Assembly (NCBI RefSeq): GCF_001895025.1
Contig: NZ_BCXI01000035.1
Span: 1 to 64,000 of the forward strand
Length of the DNA: 64,000 nt
DNA from: Rhodococcus zopfii NBRC 100606 = JCM 9919
GTDB taxonomy: Bacteria > Actinomycetota > Actinomycetes > Mycobacteriales > Mycobacteriaceae
Direction: 5' to 3'
A program made the translations under genes and the position numbers. The stretch's first letter is position 1. Each line of letters starts with the position of its first letter. Positions 33,398-43,395 of the stretch are shown here, piece after piece. A model generated the notes under the pieces. The model worked only from the letters and a program-made list of their open reading frames with translations. It was not told the DNA's origin and made no database searches.

Positions 33398-35790
33398 CGG
33401 GCACCTCCCTGAGCGGATTCGATCGCGTGCCACACCCGCATCGGCGTGCACGGCATGTCGATGTCGCGGACACCGAGGTGGCGCACCGCGTCGAGCACCG
33501 AATTGACCACCGCCGGGGTCGAGGCAATCGTGCCCGCCTCGCCCACGCCCTTGACGCCCAGCGGATTCCCTGTCGCCGGGGTTTCGGTGCGGCCGGTGGT
33601 GAACGTCGGCAGATCCGCCGACGACGGCAGCAGATACTCGGCGAACGATCCGCTGAGCAGCGTGCCCGTCTCGTCGTGCACGGCCTCCTCGTACAACGCC
33701 TGCGCGATGCCCTGCGCGAGCCCACCGTGCACCTGACCGTCGACGATCAGCGGGTTCACGACGTGCCCGATGTCGTCGACGCACACGTACTTACGGATCC
33801 GCACCCAGCCGGTCTCGGTGTCGACCTCGACCGCGCACAGGTGTGTCCCGTGGGGATACGAGAAGTTGTCCGGATCGTAGGTGGCCTCCGAATCGAGGTT
33901 CGGTTCGATCCCGTCGGGCAGGTTGTGCGCGGCGAACACGGCCAGCGCCACGTCGGTCAGCGCCACGGCCTTCTGGGTGCCCGCGACCCGGAACCGGCCT
34001 TCGGTGAACTCGAGGTCCTCCTCGGCGCATTCGAGCAGGTGCGCGGCGATGGGCCGGGCCTTGGCGACGACCTTCTCGGCAGCCGCGACGATCGCGATAC
34101 CGCCAACCGCCAGCGACCGCGACCCGTAGGTGTCCAGCCCGCGCGGCGACGTCTGGGTGTCGCCGTGCAGCACCTCGATGTCCTCGAACGGGATGCCGAG
34201 CCGGTCCGCGACGATCTGGCTGAACGCCGTCTCGTGGCCCTGGCCGTGCGCGGATGCCCCGGTGACCACCTCGACCTTGCCGGTCGGCAGCATCCGGATC
34301 GACGCGTGCTCCCAGCCGCCCGCACCGTAGGCGAGGGATCCGAGCACCCGGGACGGTGCAAGCCCGCACATCTCGGTGAACGTCGAGATCCCGATCCCGA
34401 GCTGCACCGGATCGTTGCGGTCGCGTCGCTCCGCCTGTTCACGACGCAACCCGTCGTAGTCGAACAGGTCCGTCGCCTGGGCGGTGGCGGCCTCGTAGTT
34501 CCCCGAGTCGTACGTCAGCCCGGCGATCGTCGCGAACGGGAACTCCTCGTGGCGGATCCAGTTCTTCTCGCGCAGCTCGAGCGGATCCATCGACAGTTCG
34601 GCGGCCAGTTCGTCCATGATCCGTTCGATCGCGAACGTCGCCTCCGGCCGGCCCGCCCCGCGATAGGCGTCGGTCGGCACCTTCGTGGTGAACACGTTCG
34701 TGCACGTGAAGTGGTAGGAACCGAATTTGTAGATGCCGTTGAACATGAACGCGCCGAGGATCGGCACCCCCGGCGTCACCAGACGCAGGTAGGCGCCCAT
34801 GTCGGCGAGCAGTTCCACCTTCAGCCCGGTGACGGTGCCGTCGCGGCGCGCGGCGAGGGTGAGCTTCTGGATCTGGTCACGGCCGTGATGCGCGGCCGCC
34901 ATCGACTCGCTGCGCGACTCGGTGTACTTCGCGGGCTTGCCGAGCCGCCGCGCCACGAGCAGCGTCACGACCTCCTCGGGGGTGACCTGAAGCTTGCCGC
35001 CGAACCCGCCGCCGACGTCCGGCGCGACCACGCGCAGTTTGTGTTCGGGGATGCCCAGGCTCATCGCGAGCATCAGCTTGAGCACGTGCGGCACCTGCGT
35101 CGCCGACCACATGGTGATCTGCGGCCCGGTCGGGTCGACCACCGTCGACCGCGGCTCCATGAACGCGGGAATCAGCCGTTGCTGCCGGAACGTGCGTTCG
35201 ACGACGACCTCGGCGTCGCGGATCGCGTCCTCCACGTTGCCTCCGGTGCCGGCCTCGGCCGAATCGAACGTCCACGTGGCGCTGACGTTCGTGCCCAGAT
35301 CCGGATGCACGAGATCGCTTCCCTCGCGTGCGGCCGCGGCGAGATCGAGCACGACGGGCAGTTCGTCGTAGTCGACGTCGATGCCTTCGAGCGCGTCGTG
35401 CGCCTCGTAGGCGCTGCGCGCGGCGACCACCGCGACCGCCTCGCCCGCGAAGTGGACCGTGTCCACCGCCAGCGACGGAGCGGGTGGCGCCTTCATGTCC
35501 GGGGTGATCGGCCAGGCACACGGCAGGCTGCCCTGTTCCTCCGCCAGGTCGGCGCCGGTGTACACGGCGAGTACGCCGGGCATCTTCCGGGCCTCGGTGA
35601 CGTCGATGCGGGTGATGCGGGCGTGGGCGAGCGGGCTGCGCAGGATCGCCAGGTGCACCATGCCGGGCAGCACCAGGTTGTCGGTCCACTTCGTGCGGCC
35701 GGTGAGCAGGTGCTCGTCCTCCTTGCGTGCCCTGGCCTTCCCGATCTCCGGTTCCGGAGTGGTGGTGCCGGGGTCGACGGTGCTGGTCAT
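33394..35790 (-). CDS. coxL: Form II CO dehydrogenase-like molybdenum hydroxylase large subunit
   Basis: A 798-residue molybdopterin-binding subunit. The active-site loop reads AYRGAGR, the form II signature, not the AYXCSFR of genuine form I CO dehydrogenases. GGFGGKLQ and the C-terminal GVKGVGEAG with the catalytic Glu are intact. Form II enzymes have mostly unknown or non-CO substrates, so assignment as CO dehydrogenase is not justified; a heterocycle or aldehyde hydroxylase is more likely given the nearby nucleoside importer. It overlaps both neighbours by 4 bases. Confidence 0.93.
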   Translation of the reverse strand: MTSTVDPGTTTPEPEIGKARARKEDEHLLTGRTKWTDNLVLPGMVHLAILRSPLAHARITRIDVTEARKMPGVLAVYTGADLAEEQGSLPCAWPITPDMKAPPAPSLAVDTVHFAGEAVAVVAARSAYEAHDALEGIDVDYDELPVVLDLAAAAREGSDLVHPDLGTNVSATWTFDSAEAGTGGNVEDAIRDAEVVVERTFRQQRLIPAFMEPRSTVVDPTGPQITMWSATQVPHVLKLMLAMSLGIPEHKLRVVAPDVGGGFGGKLQVTPEEVVTLLVARRLGKPAKYTESRSESMAAAHHGRDQIQKLTLAARRDGTVTGLKVELLADMGAYLRLVTPGVPILGAFMFNGIYKFGSYHFTCTNVFTTKVPTDAYRGAGRPEATFAIERIMDELAAELSMDPLELREKNWIRHEEFPFATIAGLTYDSGNYEAATAQATDLFDYDGLRREQAERRDRNDPVQLGIGISTFTEMCGLAPSRVLGSLAYGAGGWEHASIRMLPTGKVEVVTGASAHGQGHETAFSQIVADRLGIPFEDIEVLHGDTQTSPRGLDTYGSRSLAVGGIAIVAAAEKVVAKARPIAAHLLECAEEDLEFTEGRFRVAGTQKAVALTDVALAVFAAHNLPDGIEPNLDSEATYDPDNFSYPHGTHLCAVEVDTETGWVRIRKYVCVDDIGHVVNPLIVDGQVHGGLAQGIAQALYEEAVHDETGTLLSGSFAEYLLPSSADLPTFTTGRTETPATGNPLGVKGVGEAGTIASTPAVVNSVLDAVRHLGVRDIDMPCTPMRVWHAIESAQGGAR

Positions 35791-36278
35791 CGTCCACCTC
35801 CCGCGGTCGCGTCGGCGTCACGCAGTCGTCGCGCGGCGTCCTGGGCGGCGGCGACGATGTTCTGATATCCGGTGCAGCGGCACAGATTTCCCTCGAGGCC
35901 GAGCCGGACCTGCTGTTCGTCGGGGTCCGGGTTCTCGGCGAGCAGGTCGAGGGTCGACATGATCATGCCGGGAGTGCAGTAACCGCACTGCAGGGCGTGG
36001 TTGTCGTGGAACGCCTGCTGCACGGGGTGCAGCGAGCCGCCGGTTGCGAGGCCCTCGACGGTGGTGACTTCGCTGCCGTCGGCCTGCACGGCCAGCACCG
36101 AGCAGGACTTGACGCTGCGGCCGTCCAGGTGGACGGTGCACGCGCCGCAGTTGCTGGTATCGCAACCGACGACCGTGCCGACCTTGCCGAGGTGGTCGCG
36201 GAGATAGTGGACGAGCAGCAGACGCGGTTCGACCTCGTCCGTGTAACTGGTGCCGTCGACGGTGACAGTGATGCGCAT
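35787..36278 (-). CDS. coxS: Molybdenum hydroxylase [2Fe-2S] subunit (CoxS-like)
   Basis: A 163-residue iron-sulfur subunit. The plant-type cluster is in [16 protein letters not shown] with a fourth Cys in KSCSVL; the second cluster is in CGYCTPGM and CRCTGY. ATG 36278, eight bases after GGGAGGC, is used instead of a longer frame from 36323. It is the first gene of the S-L-M-G unit and follows the palindrome at 36304-36317. Confidence 0.95.
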   Translation of the reverse strand: MRITVTVDGTSYTDEVEPRLLLVHYLRDHLGKVGTVVGCDTSNCGACTVHLDGRSVKSCSVLAVQADGSEVTTVEGLATGGSLHPVQQAFHDNHALQCGYCTPGMIMSTLDLLAENPDPDEQQVRLGLEGNLCRCTGYQNIVAAAQDAARRLRDADATAGGGR

Positions 36279-36303
36279 CGAGCCTCCCGTGCCGTGCATC
36301 CGG

Positions 36304-36317
36304 GTGATCCGGATCAC
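36304..36317. promoter_or_regulatory. Perfect 14-bp palindrome upstream of coxS
   Basis: GTGATCCGGATCAC is a perfect palindrome 25 bases upstream of the coxS start codon, inside the 105-base gap that separates xdhC from coxS. The position suits a repressor operator for the S-L-M-G unit or an overlap with a promoter core. No regulator gene is adjacent, so the binding protein is unknown. Confidence 0.45.
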
Positions 36318-36383
36318 TGACACTGTGCTCTACGGACACCGCCGGAATGGCCGGAATCGCGGAATCGCCGGCCGTTCAGAGGC

Positions 36384-37526
36384 TCAGCCGTGCTGCCGCG
36401 GCGGCGCCACCTCGTGAACGTGGATCGGACCCTCGGTCCGGACGAGGCGTTCCCCGCCGCCTCCCCATCGCAGCGCGATGATCTCCGCGGCGATGGACAC
36501 GGCGGTCTCCTCGGGGGTGCGGGCCCCCAGGTCCAGGCCGATCGGCGACGACAGGCGCGCGAGTTCGGTCTCGCTCATCCCGGCCTCCCGCAGCCGGGCG
36601 AGCCGGTCGTCGTGCGTGCGCCGCGATCCCATCGCCCCGACGTACGCCAGATCCATCCGCAACGCGACCTCGAGCAGCGGCACATCGAACTTCGGGTCGT
36701 GCGTGAGCACCGCGACGACCGTGCGGCCGTCGACCCGCCCGGCTTCGGCCTCTGCCGCGAGATAACGGTGCGGCCAGTCCACGATCACCTCGTCGGCGGC
36801 CGGGAACCGGGCCGCGGTCGCGAACACGCCGCGGGCGTCGCACACCGTCACCCGGTACCCGAGGAACGACCCGAGCTTCGCCATCGCCGCGGCGAAGTCG
36901 ATCGCACCGAACACCAGCATCCGCGGCGGCGGCTGGAAGACGTTCACGAACACCGACATTCCCGCGCCGCGCCGCTGCCCGTCCGGTCCGTAGTGCAGCG
37001 TGCCGGAGCGGCCGACGTCCAGGAGGCCGCGGGCGTCGTCGATGACGGCCTCGTTCATGCGGTCGGATCCGAGTGCACCGTCGGCGCGATCCGGCCACAC
37101 CACCACGCGCCGGCCGACGGTCGCGGCGTCGGGATGTTCGGTGACGGTCGCGACGGCCACCGGTTCGCCCGCGTTCACCGAGGCCACCATCTCGGTGAAC
37201 GCGGGAAAGCTCGTCTCGTCGATCCGTTCGACGAACACGTCGATGATGCCGCCGCACGTCAGCCCGACGGAGAACGCGTCGTCGTCGGATACGCCGTACC
37301 GCTGCAGCACCGGGGTGCCGTCGCCGATGACGTCCTGCGCCAGTTCGTACACCGCACCCTCGACGCACCCGCCGGACACGCTGCCGGTGACGGTGCCGTC
37401 CGCGGCCACCAGCATCGATGCCCCCGGACCGCGCGGCGCCGACCGGAACGTCGACACGACGGTGCCGAGGGCGACGGTCTCGCCGCGCCGGTAGCGGCGG
37501 TCGAGTTCGTCGAGAACCTCACGCAC
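36384..37526 (-). CDS. xdhC: XdhC/CoxF family molybdenum-cofactor maturation protein
   Basis: A 380-residue XdhC-type factor that matures (sulfurates and inserts) the molybdenum cofactor of xanthine dehydrogenase-type enzymes. The N-terminal XdhC/CoxI domain has GSVSGGCVEGAVYE and LTCGGIIDVFVE; the C-terminal Rossmann-like domain has VFGAIDFAAAMAKLG and YVGAMGSRRTHDDR. GTG 37526 has GGAGGAGG upstream; its first bases overlap the end of coxE by 8. It could also serve the xanthine dehydrogenase at 10086, as no other xdhC is in the window. Confidence 0.93.
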   Translation of the reverse strand: MREVLDELDRRYRRGETVALGTVVSTFRSAPRGPGASMLVAADGTVTGSVSGGCVEGAVYELAQDVIGDGTPVLQRYGVSDDDAFSVGLTCGGIIDVFVERIDETSFPAFTEMVASVNAGEPVAVATVTEHPDAATVGRRVVVWPDRADGALGSDRMNEAVIDDARGLLDVGRSGTLHYGPDGQRRGAGMSVFVNVFQPPPRMLVFGAIDFAAAMAKLGSFLGYRVTVCDARGVFATAARFPAADEVIVDWPHRYLAAEAEAGRVDGRTVVAVLTHDPKFDVPLLEVALRMDLAYVGAMGSRRTHDDRLARLREAGMSETELARLSSPIGLDLGARTPEETAVSIAAEIIALRWGGGGERLVRTEGPIHVHEVAPPRQHG

Positions 37527-38637
37527 GGTGAACCTCCTCCAGCAGTGCCTGCAGAGTGGCCAGGCTGTGGCCCGCGAGCAGACGGTCGATGTAGGGCAGT
37601 GCGGCCGAGATCCCCGACTGCACGGGCTGATAGCCGGCGACGCCCGCATGCGGATTAACCCAGAGTACGGCGTGGGCGAGGCGCCGCAGCTGTGCCATCT
37701 GCTCGGCCAGCAGCGTGGGGTCGCCGCGTTCCCAGCCGTCCGAGAACACGACGACGACGGCGCCGCGTGCCAGACCGCGCCGGCCCCACCGGTCCAGGAA
37801 CGCGCGCAGCGTTTCACCGAGCCGGGTGCCGCCCGCCCAGTCGGGAACGGCCCGACCGGCGCCGGCGAGAGCGATCTCGGGGTCGCGTGCCCGCAGCGCC
37901 CGCGAGAGCCGGGTGAGCCGGGTACCGAGTGAGAACACCTCGGTGCCGGACGGGTTCGCCCGGGTGACGACGTGCGCGAACCGCAGCAGCGCGTCGGCGT
38001 ACGGGCTCATCGATCCGGACACGTCGATCAGCAGCACGACGCGACGCGGGCGGGTGGTCTTGCGGTGATGGCTCGGCCGCACCGCTTCGCCGCCGGCGGC
38101 GAGCATCGCGCGCAGGGTGCGGCGGGGGTCGACGGGGCCGCGCCGCGACGGGCGCACCCGCAGTGCCGCGCGCGTGGGCGGCCGCGGCCGCAAGGTGGCG
38201 ATGAGCTCGTCGAGGTGGGCGCGTTCGGCGGGGGTGAGTTCGGCGATGTCGCGGTGCCGCAGCACCTCGGTCTCGTCGGCGGCGACCTGCAGCTCGGGTG
38301 CGGCATCGTCCGGGTCCCGGGCGGTGCCATCGGTGAGGGCGGCGATGTGCGACACCTTCGGTTGCAGTTCCGCTCCGACCGTGGAGTGGGTGGGAACGGT
38401 TCCGCCGAACCAGCTTTCGAAGGCCAGGTCGTAGCGGGCGAGGTCGTCGGGGTTGTGGCACAGCGTGGCGCGGCCGGCCCAGTACATGTGCCCGGGGTCC
38501 GCGAGGTCGAGCTGGGTCACAGCCGTGGTGAACGCGGCGGTCGCGTCCGGGGTGACGGGCAGGCCCGCCGCGGCGAGTGCGCGGGTGAATCCGGTGAGCC
38601 CGACGAGGACTCCGCTGGTGTCCGATGCGCTGGGCAC
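37519..38637 (-). CDS. coxE: VWA-domain protein, CoxE-like
   Basis: A 372-residue protein with a C-terminal von Willebrand A domain: the metal-ion-dependent adhesion motif is LLIDVSGSMSPYADALLRFAH, with VVVFSDGWERGD downstream. The N-terminal half (LVGLTGFTRALAAAGLPV and MYWAGRATLCHNPDDL) matches CoxE proteins, which work with the CoxD ATPase in building the active site of CO-dehydrogenase-type enzymes. GTG 38637 is selected because the 192-residue upstream extension of the frame is antisense-like shadow of coxD. Confidence 0.9.
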   Translation of the reverse strand: MPSASDTSGVLVGLTGFTRALAAAGLPVTPDATAAFTTAVTQLDLADPGHMYWAGRATLCHNPDDLARYDLAFESWFGGTVPTHSTVGAELQPKVSHIAALTDGTARDPDDAAPELQVAADETEVLRHRDIAELTPAERAHLDELIATLRPRPPTRAALRVRPSRRGPVDPRRTLRAMLAAGGEAVRPSHHRKTTRPRRVVLLIDVSGSMSPYADALLRFAHVVTRANPSGTEVFSLGTRLTRLSRALRARDPEIALAGAGRAVPDWAGGTRLGETLRAFLDRWGRRGLARGAVVVVFSDGWERGDPTLLAEQMAQLRRLAHAVLWVNPHAGVAGYQPVQSGISAALPYIDRLLAGHSLATLQALLEEVHRA

Positions 38638-38644
38638 GGTGGAT

Positions 38645-39538
38645 TCACCTGGCCAGCAGCCGGTCGAGACCGGCGCGGGCGACCCGTTCGAGGTCTTCCC
38701 GGTACTTGAGCACCGCGCCGAGGGTCGCCGCCGCGGTCGCCGCGTCCAGCACGGTTCGGTCGAGCTCGAGCAGTGCCCGGGCCCAGTCGAGGGTTTCGGC
38801 GACGCCCGGTGGTTTGAGCAGTTCCATCTCGCGCAGTGTGTGCACGGCCCGGGTGACCTGCCGGGCGAGGGTCTCGTCGATTCCCGGTAGGCGCCGGCGC
38901 AGGATCGCGATCTCACGTTCGAGGTCCGGGTGGTCGACCCACAGGTACAGGCAGCGTCGTTTGAGGGCGTCGTGGACTTCGCGGGTGCGGTTGGACGTGA
39001 GCACCACCAGCGGGGGAACAGCCGCGCGGATCTCGCCGAGCTCGGGAATGGTGACGGCGTTCTCGTCGAGCAGTTGCAGCAGGAAAGCCTCGAATTCGTC
39101 GTCGGCGCGGTCGATCTCGTCGACGAGAAGCACGCACGGGGACTCGGTGAGGGCACGCAGCAACGGTCGTGTGAGCAGGAACCGTTCGGTGTAGAGGGAG
39201 CGTTCCGCGGCATCCGCGTCGAGGGCGCCGGCCGACGCGGCCTCGAGGGTGCGCAGGTGCAGCAGCTGGCGCGGAAAGTCCCAGTCGTAGAGGGCCTGCG
39301 CGGCGTCGATGCCTTCGTGGCACTGCAGCCTGACCAGGGGCAGCTCGAGAGCCTCGGCGAGCGCGATCGCGAGGGACGTCTTACCGGTGCCGGGCTCGCC
39401 CTCGCAGAACAGGGGTCGGCCCATTCGCAGCGCGAGGTACGCCGAGACGGCGAGCCCGTCGTCGGCGAGGTAGCCGGTGCGGTCGAGCTTTCGCGTCAGG
39501 TCCTCGGGGGAGGCGACGTTCTCTGCCGGTGCGCGCAT
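38645..39538 (-). CDS. coxD: MoxR-type AAA ATPase, CoxD-like
   Basis: A 297-residue AAA ATPase with Walker A GEPGTGKTS and Walker B VLLVDEIDRAD, then TSNRTREVHDALKRRC as the arginine/sensor region. CoxD uses ATP to help mature the molybdenum(-copper) site of CO dehydrogenase-type enzymes. It is the first gene of the minus-strand set coxD-coxE-xdhC, 7 bases before coxE, and is divergent from ahpC. Confidence 0.92.
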   Translation of the reverse strand: MRAPAENVASPEDLTRKLDRTGYLADDGLAVSAYLALRMGRPLFCEGEPGTGKTSLAIALAEALELPLVRLQCHEGIDAAQALYDWDFPRQLLHLRTLEAASAGALDADAAERSLYTERFLLTRPLLRALTESPCVLLVDEIDRADDEFEAFLLQLLDENAVTIPELGEIRAAVPPLVVLTSNRTREVHDALKRRCLYLWVDHPDLEREIAILRRRLPGIDETLARQVTRAVHTLREMELLKPPGVAETLDWARALLELDRTVLDAATAAATLGAVLKYREDLERVARAGLDRLLAR

Positions 39539-39794
39539 GCCGCGAGCCTAGGTGCGGCTCCGCCGCCGGTGTGCACTTTGGGCGGGCGGAGGCGCCGGTA
39601 AGACGGACGGGCGGCGTAGCCGCACCTGTGTCGTCTGTCACATCGGAAAAATCGGACAACTCTACTACCTGCAGAAACGCATCTTTGATAGGTTTCTATT
39701 ATCTAACTTCTAGGAACAATCGATTGGCACAATCAATCACTGGACGTTAACGTTGGTAACTGTCAACCCCATCGAAAAACGAATGAGGCTCTAC
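39539..39794. promoter_or_regulatory. Divergent coxD/ahpC promoter region
   Basis: The segment is markedly AT-rich for this genome. A TATTAT at 39697-39702 is a plausible -10 box for ahpC, overlapped by GATA-n9-TATC (39687-39703). Two perfect 10-bp palindromes follow, CAATCGATTG (39717-39726) and ACGTTAACGT (39744-39753). Such sites would suit a redox regulator of OxyR or similar type, but I see no clear OxyR consensus. Confidence 0.45.
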
Positions 39795-40358
39795 ATGTCG
39801 CTGATCAACAAGCAGATCAAGCCCTTCACCGCGGAGGCCTTCAAGGACGGTGCCTTCGTGACCGTGTCCGACGAGGACATCAAGGGCAAGTGGGCGATCT
39901 TCTTCTTCTACCCCGCCGACTTCACGTTCGTCTGCCCGACCGAGCTCGGCGACCTCGCTGATCACTACGAGGAGCTGCAGCGCCTGGGTGTCGAGGTCTT
40001 CTCCGTCTCGACCGACACGCACTTCACGCACAAGGCGTGGCACAGCTCGTCCGACACGATCGCGAAGATCAAGTACGCGATGATCGGCGACCCCACCCTG
40101 CAGATCAGCACCGACTTCGAGGTCCTCCGCGAGAACCAGGGCCTGGCCGACCGCGGCACCTTCCTGGTCGACCCGGACGGCATCGTCCAGTTCACCGAGG
40201 TCACCGCCGAGGGCATCGGCCGCAACGCTGCCGAGCTCGTCCGCAAGGTCAAGGCTGCCCAGTACGTCCGCTCGCACCCGGGCGAGGTCTGCCCGGCGAA
40301 GTGGGAAGAGGGCGACGAGACCCTCGCCCCGTCGCTGGAGCTCGTCGGCAAGATCTGA
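39795..40358 (+). CDS. ahpC: Alkyl hydroperoxide reductase subunit C (peroxiredoxin)
   Basis: A 187-residue 2-Cys peroxiredoxin that reduces hydrogen peroxide and organic peroxides. The peroxidatic Cys47 is in DFTFVCPTE and the resolving Cys166 in [10 protein letters not shown]. Sequence from [11 protein letters not shown] to LVGKI is strikingly like E. coli AhpC, including exact length, and unlike the mycobacterial AhpC that pairs with AhpD. ATG 39795 is chosen by that comparison over the frame start at 39753. Its reductase AhpF follows after a strong hairpin. Confidence 0.97.
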   Translation: MSLINKQIKPFTAEAFKDGAFVTVSDEDIKGKWAIFFFYPADFTFVCPTELGDLADHYEELQRLGVEVFSVSTDTHFTHKAWHSSSDTIAKIKYAMIGDPTLQISTDFEVLRENQGLADRGTFLVDPDGIVQFTEVTAEGIGRNAAELVRKVKAAQYVRSHPGEVCPAKWEEGDETLAPSLELVGKI

Positions 40359-40377
40359 TTCGTCGACGGAATCCGTT

Positions 40378-40411
40378 CCGGTGGCACGGGACTGCTGTCC
40401 CGTGCCACCGG
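40378..40411 (+). terminator. Perfect 15-bp hairpin between ahpC and ahpF
   Basis: CCGGTGGCACGGGAC (40378-40392) pairs perfectly with GTCCCGTGCCACCGG (40397-40411) around a TGCT loop. It lies 19 bases after the ahpC stop and 92 bases before ahpF. As a partial terminator or RNA-end stabiliser it would let ahpC be made in excess of ahpF, which matches the protein ratio known in other bacteria. Confidence 0.8.
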
Positions 40412-40503
40412 GCACCGTCCGGGTCTGCTCGGCTCGAGCTGAGAAGTTCGCCGACTCCCTTTCTTCACAAGTCACTGTTCTTCCACCTCTGGAGTTGATC
40501 CTC

Positions 40504-42099
40504 ATGCTCGATGCCCCCCTCGCCAACCAGCTCGAGGCGCTCCTCGAAAAGGTCACGCAGCCGATCGAGCTGGAGTCCTCGCTCGACGACGGCCCGAAGT
40601 CGAAGGAACTCGCCGATCTCCTCGACCAGATCGCCGGTATGTCCGGCCTGGTCACCCACGTGCGCACCGGCAACGACCGGCGCCGCCCGTCCTTCGTGAT
40701 CCGCCGCGTCGGCTCCGATATCGAGGTCCAGTTCGCCGGCATTCCGCTCGGCCACGAGTTCACCTCCCTCGTGCTCGCTCTGCTGCAGGTCGGTGGCCAC
40801 CCGTCGAAGGAAGCCGCCGAGCTGCTCGACCAGGTGCGCAACCTCGACGGTGATCTGCACTTCGAGACGTACTTCTCGCTGTCGTGCCAGAACTGCCCCG
40901 ACGTCGTACAGGCACTGAACGTGATGTGCGTGGTGAATCCGCGTATCAAGCACACCGCGATCGAAGGCTCCCTGTTCCAGGACGAGGTCGATGCCCGCCA
41001 GGTCATGGCCGTGCCGACGGTGTTCCTCAACGGTGAGCCGTTCGGCTCCGGCCGCATGAACCTCGAGCAGATCGTCGGCAAGCTCGACACCGGATCCGCC
41101 GAGCGCACCGCCGCCGCCATCTCCGAGAAGGATCCCTTCGACGTCCTCGTCGTCGGTGGCGGACCCGCCGGCGCGACCGCGGCGATCTACGCCTCCCGCA
41201 AGGGGATTCGCACGGGCGTCGTGTCCGAGCGGTTCGGCGGCCAGGTGCTCGACACCATGGCCATCGAGAACTTCTCGTCGGTTCCCTACACCGAGGGCCC
41301 GAAGTTCGCGGCCGAGCTCGAGAACCACGTCCGCCAGTACGACGTCGACATCATGAACGTGCAGAACGCCGCGAAGCTGACGCCCGCCGCAACCGAGGGT
41401 GGTCTGGTCGAGATCGAACTCGAGAACGGCGCGCGACTGCTCTCGCGCAGCGTCGTCCTCGCGACCGGTGCCCGCTGGCGCTCGATGAACGTGCCCGGAG
41501 AGAACGAGTACCGCAACAAGGGCGTCACCTACTGCCCGCACTGCGACGGCCCGCTGTTCAAGGGCAAGCGCGTCGCGGTGATCGGCGGCGGCAACTCCGG
41601 TGTCGAGGCCGCCATCGACCTCGCCGGCGTCGTCGCGCACGTCACGCTCATCGAGTTCGACTCGGTGCTGCGCGCCGACGAGGTGCTGCAGCGCAAGCTC
41701 CGCAGCCTGCCGAACGTCGACATCGTCGTCAGCGCCCTGACCACCGAGGTCCTCGGCGACGGTTCCAAGGTCACCGGCCTGGTCTACACCGATCGCACCA
41801 CCGACGAGTCGCACACCGTCGACCTGGACGGCGTGTTCGTGCAGATCGGTCTGCTGCCCAACACCGACTGGCTGTCCGGCACCGTCGATCTCAGCCCGCG
41901 CGGGGAGATCGTCATCGACGCCCACGGCCGCACCTCCGTGCCGGGTGTCTTCGCCGCCGGCGACTGCACGACCGTCCCGTTCAAGCAGATCATCGTCGCC
42001 GCCGGCGCGGGTGCGACCGCCGCGCTCAGCGCGTTCGACCACCTGATCCGCACCAGCAGCCCGGCCGAGGTCGAGGAGACGGTCCCGGCGACCGTCTGA
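40504..42099 (+). CDS. ahpF: Alkyl hydroperoxide reductase subunit F
   Basis: A 531-residue flavoprotein that passes electrons from NAD(P)H to AhpC. The N-terminal tandem thioredoxin-like domain carries CQNC (Cys128, Cys131), and the C-terminal thioredoxin reductase-like part has the FAD motif [12 protein letters not shown], the CPHC redox pair (Cys344, Cys347), the nucleotide-binding [10 protein letters not shown] and the final FAAGDCT motif. Length and cysteine spacing match E. coli AhpF. ATG 40504, with GGAG nine bases upstream, is used instead of the longer frame. Confidence 0.97.
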   Translation: MLDAPLANQLEALLEKVTQPIELESSLDDGPKSKELADLLDQIAGMSGLVTHVRTGNDRRRPSFVIRRVGSDIEVQFAGIPLGHEFTSLVLALLQVGGHPSKEAAELLDQVRNLDGDLHFETYFSLSCQNCPDVVQALNVMCVVNPRIKHTAIEGSLFQDEVDARQVMAVPTVFLNGEPFGSGRMNLEQIVGKLDTGSAERTAAAISEKDPFDVLVVGGGPAGATAAIYASRKGIRTGVVSERFGGQVLDTMAIENFSSVPYTEGPKFAAELENHVRQYDVDIMNVQNAAKLTPAATEGGLVEIELENGARLLSRSVVLATGARWRSMNVPGENEYRNKGVTYCPHCDGPLFKGKRVAVIGGGNSGVEAAIDLAGVVAHVTLIEFDSVLRADEVLQRKLRSLPNVDIVVSALTTEVLGDGSKVTGLVYTDRTTDESHTVDLDGVFVQIGLLPNTDWLSGTVDLSPRGEIVIDAHGRTSVPGVFAAGDCTTVPFKQIIVAAGAGATAALSAFDHLIRTSSPAEVEETVPATV

Positions 42100-42116
42100 C
42101 GCTCGGTTCGGAACCA

Positions 42117-42151
42117 ACTGTGGCCGCTGCCCTTCGGGCGGCGGCCACAGT
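42117..42151. terminator. 16-bp hairpin after ahpF
   Basis: ACTGTGGCCGCTGCCC (42117-42132) pairs with GGGCGGCGGCCACAGT (42136-42151) with one G-T pair and a TTC loop (CTTCGG-like cap). It follows ahpF by 17 bases and precedes the convergent MFS gene; a good bidirectional terminator. Confidence 0.8.
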
Positions 42152-42189
42152 GCTGTGCGAAGGGTGGTTCGGCGATATGGCCGGTGTAC

Positions 42190-43395
42190 TCATCCGGCGT
42201 GGGCGCGTCGCTGCCCGAGGAGTGGCACCAGGGCGAGGGTCCCGACAATGCTCACGACGCCGCACAGCACAAGGAAGCGCCAGTCGCCCAGCCACGACGC
42301 GACCAGCGGCAACCCGGCCCGCGCCAGTGCCGTGGGAACCGCGATGGCGGCCAGCACACTGGCGAAGTGCACGACACCGAAACTGTCGGCCAGGATCGAC
42401 GGGCGTGCGATCACCGCGACCCCCTGCCCAAGGCCGACGGCGGCGACACACAGGAGGGTCAGCGGTATCGACAGTCCGGCGAGCGGCAGCAGGAGCAGAC
42501 CCGCTGCCTGCACCGCGAAGGCGAAGGCGGTCGCCTTCGCGATCGGCACTCGACGGGCAACCGTCGTCAGGATCAGCCGCGACAGGATCTGCAGGACGCC
42601 GACGGCGATCGGCACCGCGGTCGCCACGGCCGTCGAGTGCCCCACGTCGAGCAGGTAGGCGACGATGAGCAGCAGGAAGGCGGCGGCCGAACCGGCCTGC
42701 GCGACAAAGGCGGTCAGCAACAACCAGAACCTCTTCCGCCGAAGTGCCGCGGCGACCGGAAAGCCTTCGCGCCTGCGAACCCGGCTCAGATGTGTCTCAC
42801 GGGACGGGACTGCCCACAGGTGCGCCGGTATCGAGGTCACGGCCAGCGTCACCGCCAAGATCACCAGAGTGGTGCGCCAGCCGAACTCGGAAACCGTCCA
42901 CCCCAGTAGGGGATACACGAGATAGGTGGCGAGGCCGGCGATCATCGTCACCGCAAGGATCGCCTGATCGCGTTCGTGCGGTTCGGTTGCGACGACGAGT
43001 ACTGCGAAGGCCGAATCGTAGGTCGACATCACCAAGGCCAGGCCGATCAGCGCAAACGCCACGTACAGCATCGCCAGCGACGTCACCTGGGACCACAACA
43101 GCACCGCGACCGCTCCGATCGCGGATCCGCCGGTCATCACCAGACGTCCCCCGTGACGGTCGAGGATCCGGCCGACGGGGATCGCGACCAGTGCCCCCAT
43201 CAGTGTGGACACGGTGGACGCCGCGGCCACGGCCGTGCGCGACGTGCCGAGATCGGCGGCGATCGGGACGAGGACCACCGGGAGGATCTGCACCATTGCG
43301 ACGAAGCCGATGGTGCTGGTCACCGAGAAGACGGCGACCAGCAGGCGCCGGTGGGTGGAAGCGAGAAGGGTCGGACTGTGGGTGTCGGCCGTCAT
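42190..43395 (-). CDS. MFS transporter
   Basis: A 401-residue membrane protein with 12 predicted helices in two six-helix halves. The GRILDRHGGRLVM segment between helices 2 and 3 is the MFS motif A. ATG 43395 overlaps the stop of the upstream SsuD-like gene (ATGA), so it is co-translated with the two monooxygenase-type genes before it and probably imports their substrate or exports a product. The substrate is not evident. Confidence 0.85.
   Translation of the reverse strand: MTADTHSPTLLASTHRRLLVAVFSVTSTIGFVAMVQILPVVLVPIAADLGTSRTAVAAASTVSTLMGALVAIPVGRILDRHGGRLVMTGGSAIGAVAVLLWSQVTSLAMLYVAFALIGLALVMSTYDSAFAVLVVATEPHERDQAILAVTMIAGLATYLVYPLLGWTVSEFGWRTTLVILAVTLAVTSIPAHLWAVPSRETHLSRVRRREGFPVAAALRRKRFWLLLTAFVAQAGSAAAFLLLIVAYLLDVGHSTAVATAVPIAVGVLQILSRLILTTVARRVPIAKATAFAFAVQAAGLLLLPLAGLSIPLTLLCVAAVGLGQGVAVIARPSILADSFGVVHFASVLAAIAVPTALARAGLPLVASWLGDWRFLVLCGVVSIVGTLALVPLLGQRRAHAG

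Noticed and set aside
33427-35865. 812-codon plus-strand open frame
   Set aside because: Complement of coxL; shadow of strong codon bias at high GC.
33394-39538. Calling the cox cluster an aerobic CO dehydrogenase
   Set aside because: CoxL has the form II loop AYRGAGR and lacks the AYXCSFR of true CO dehydrogenases, so the substrate is left open.
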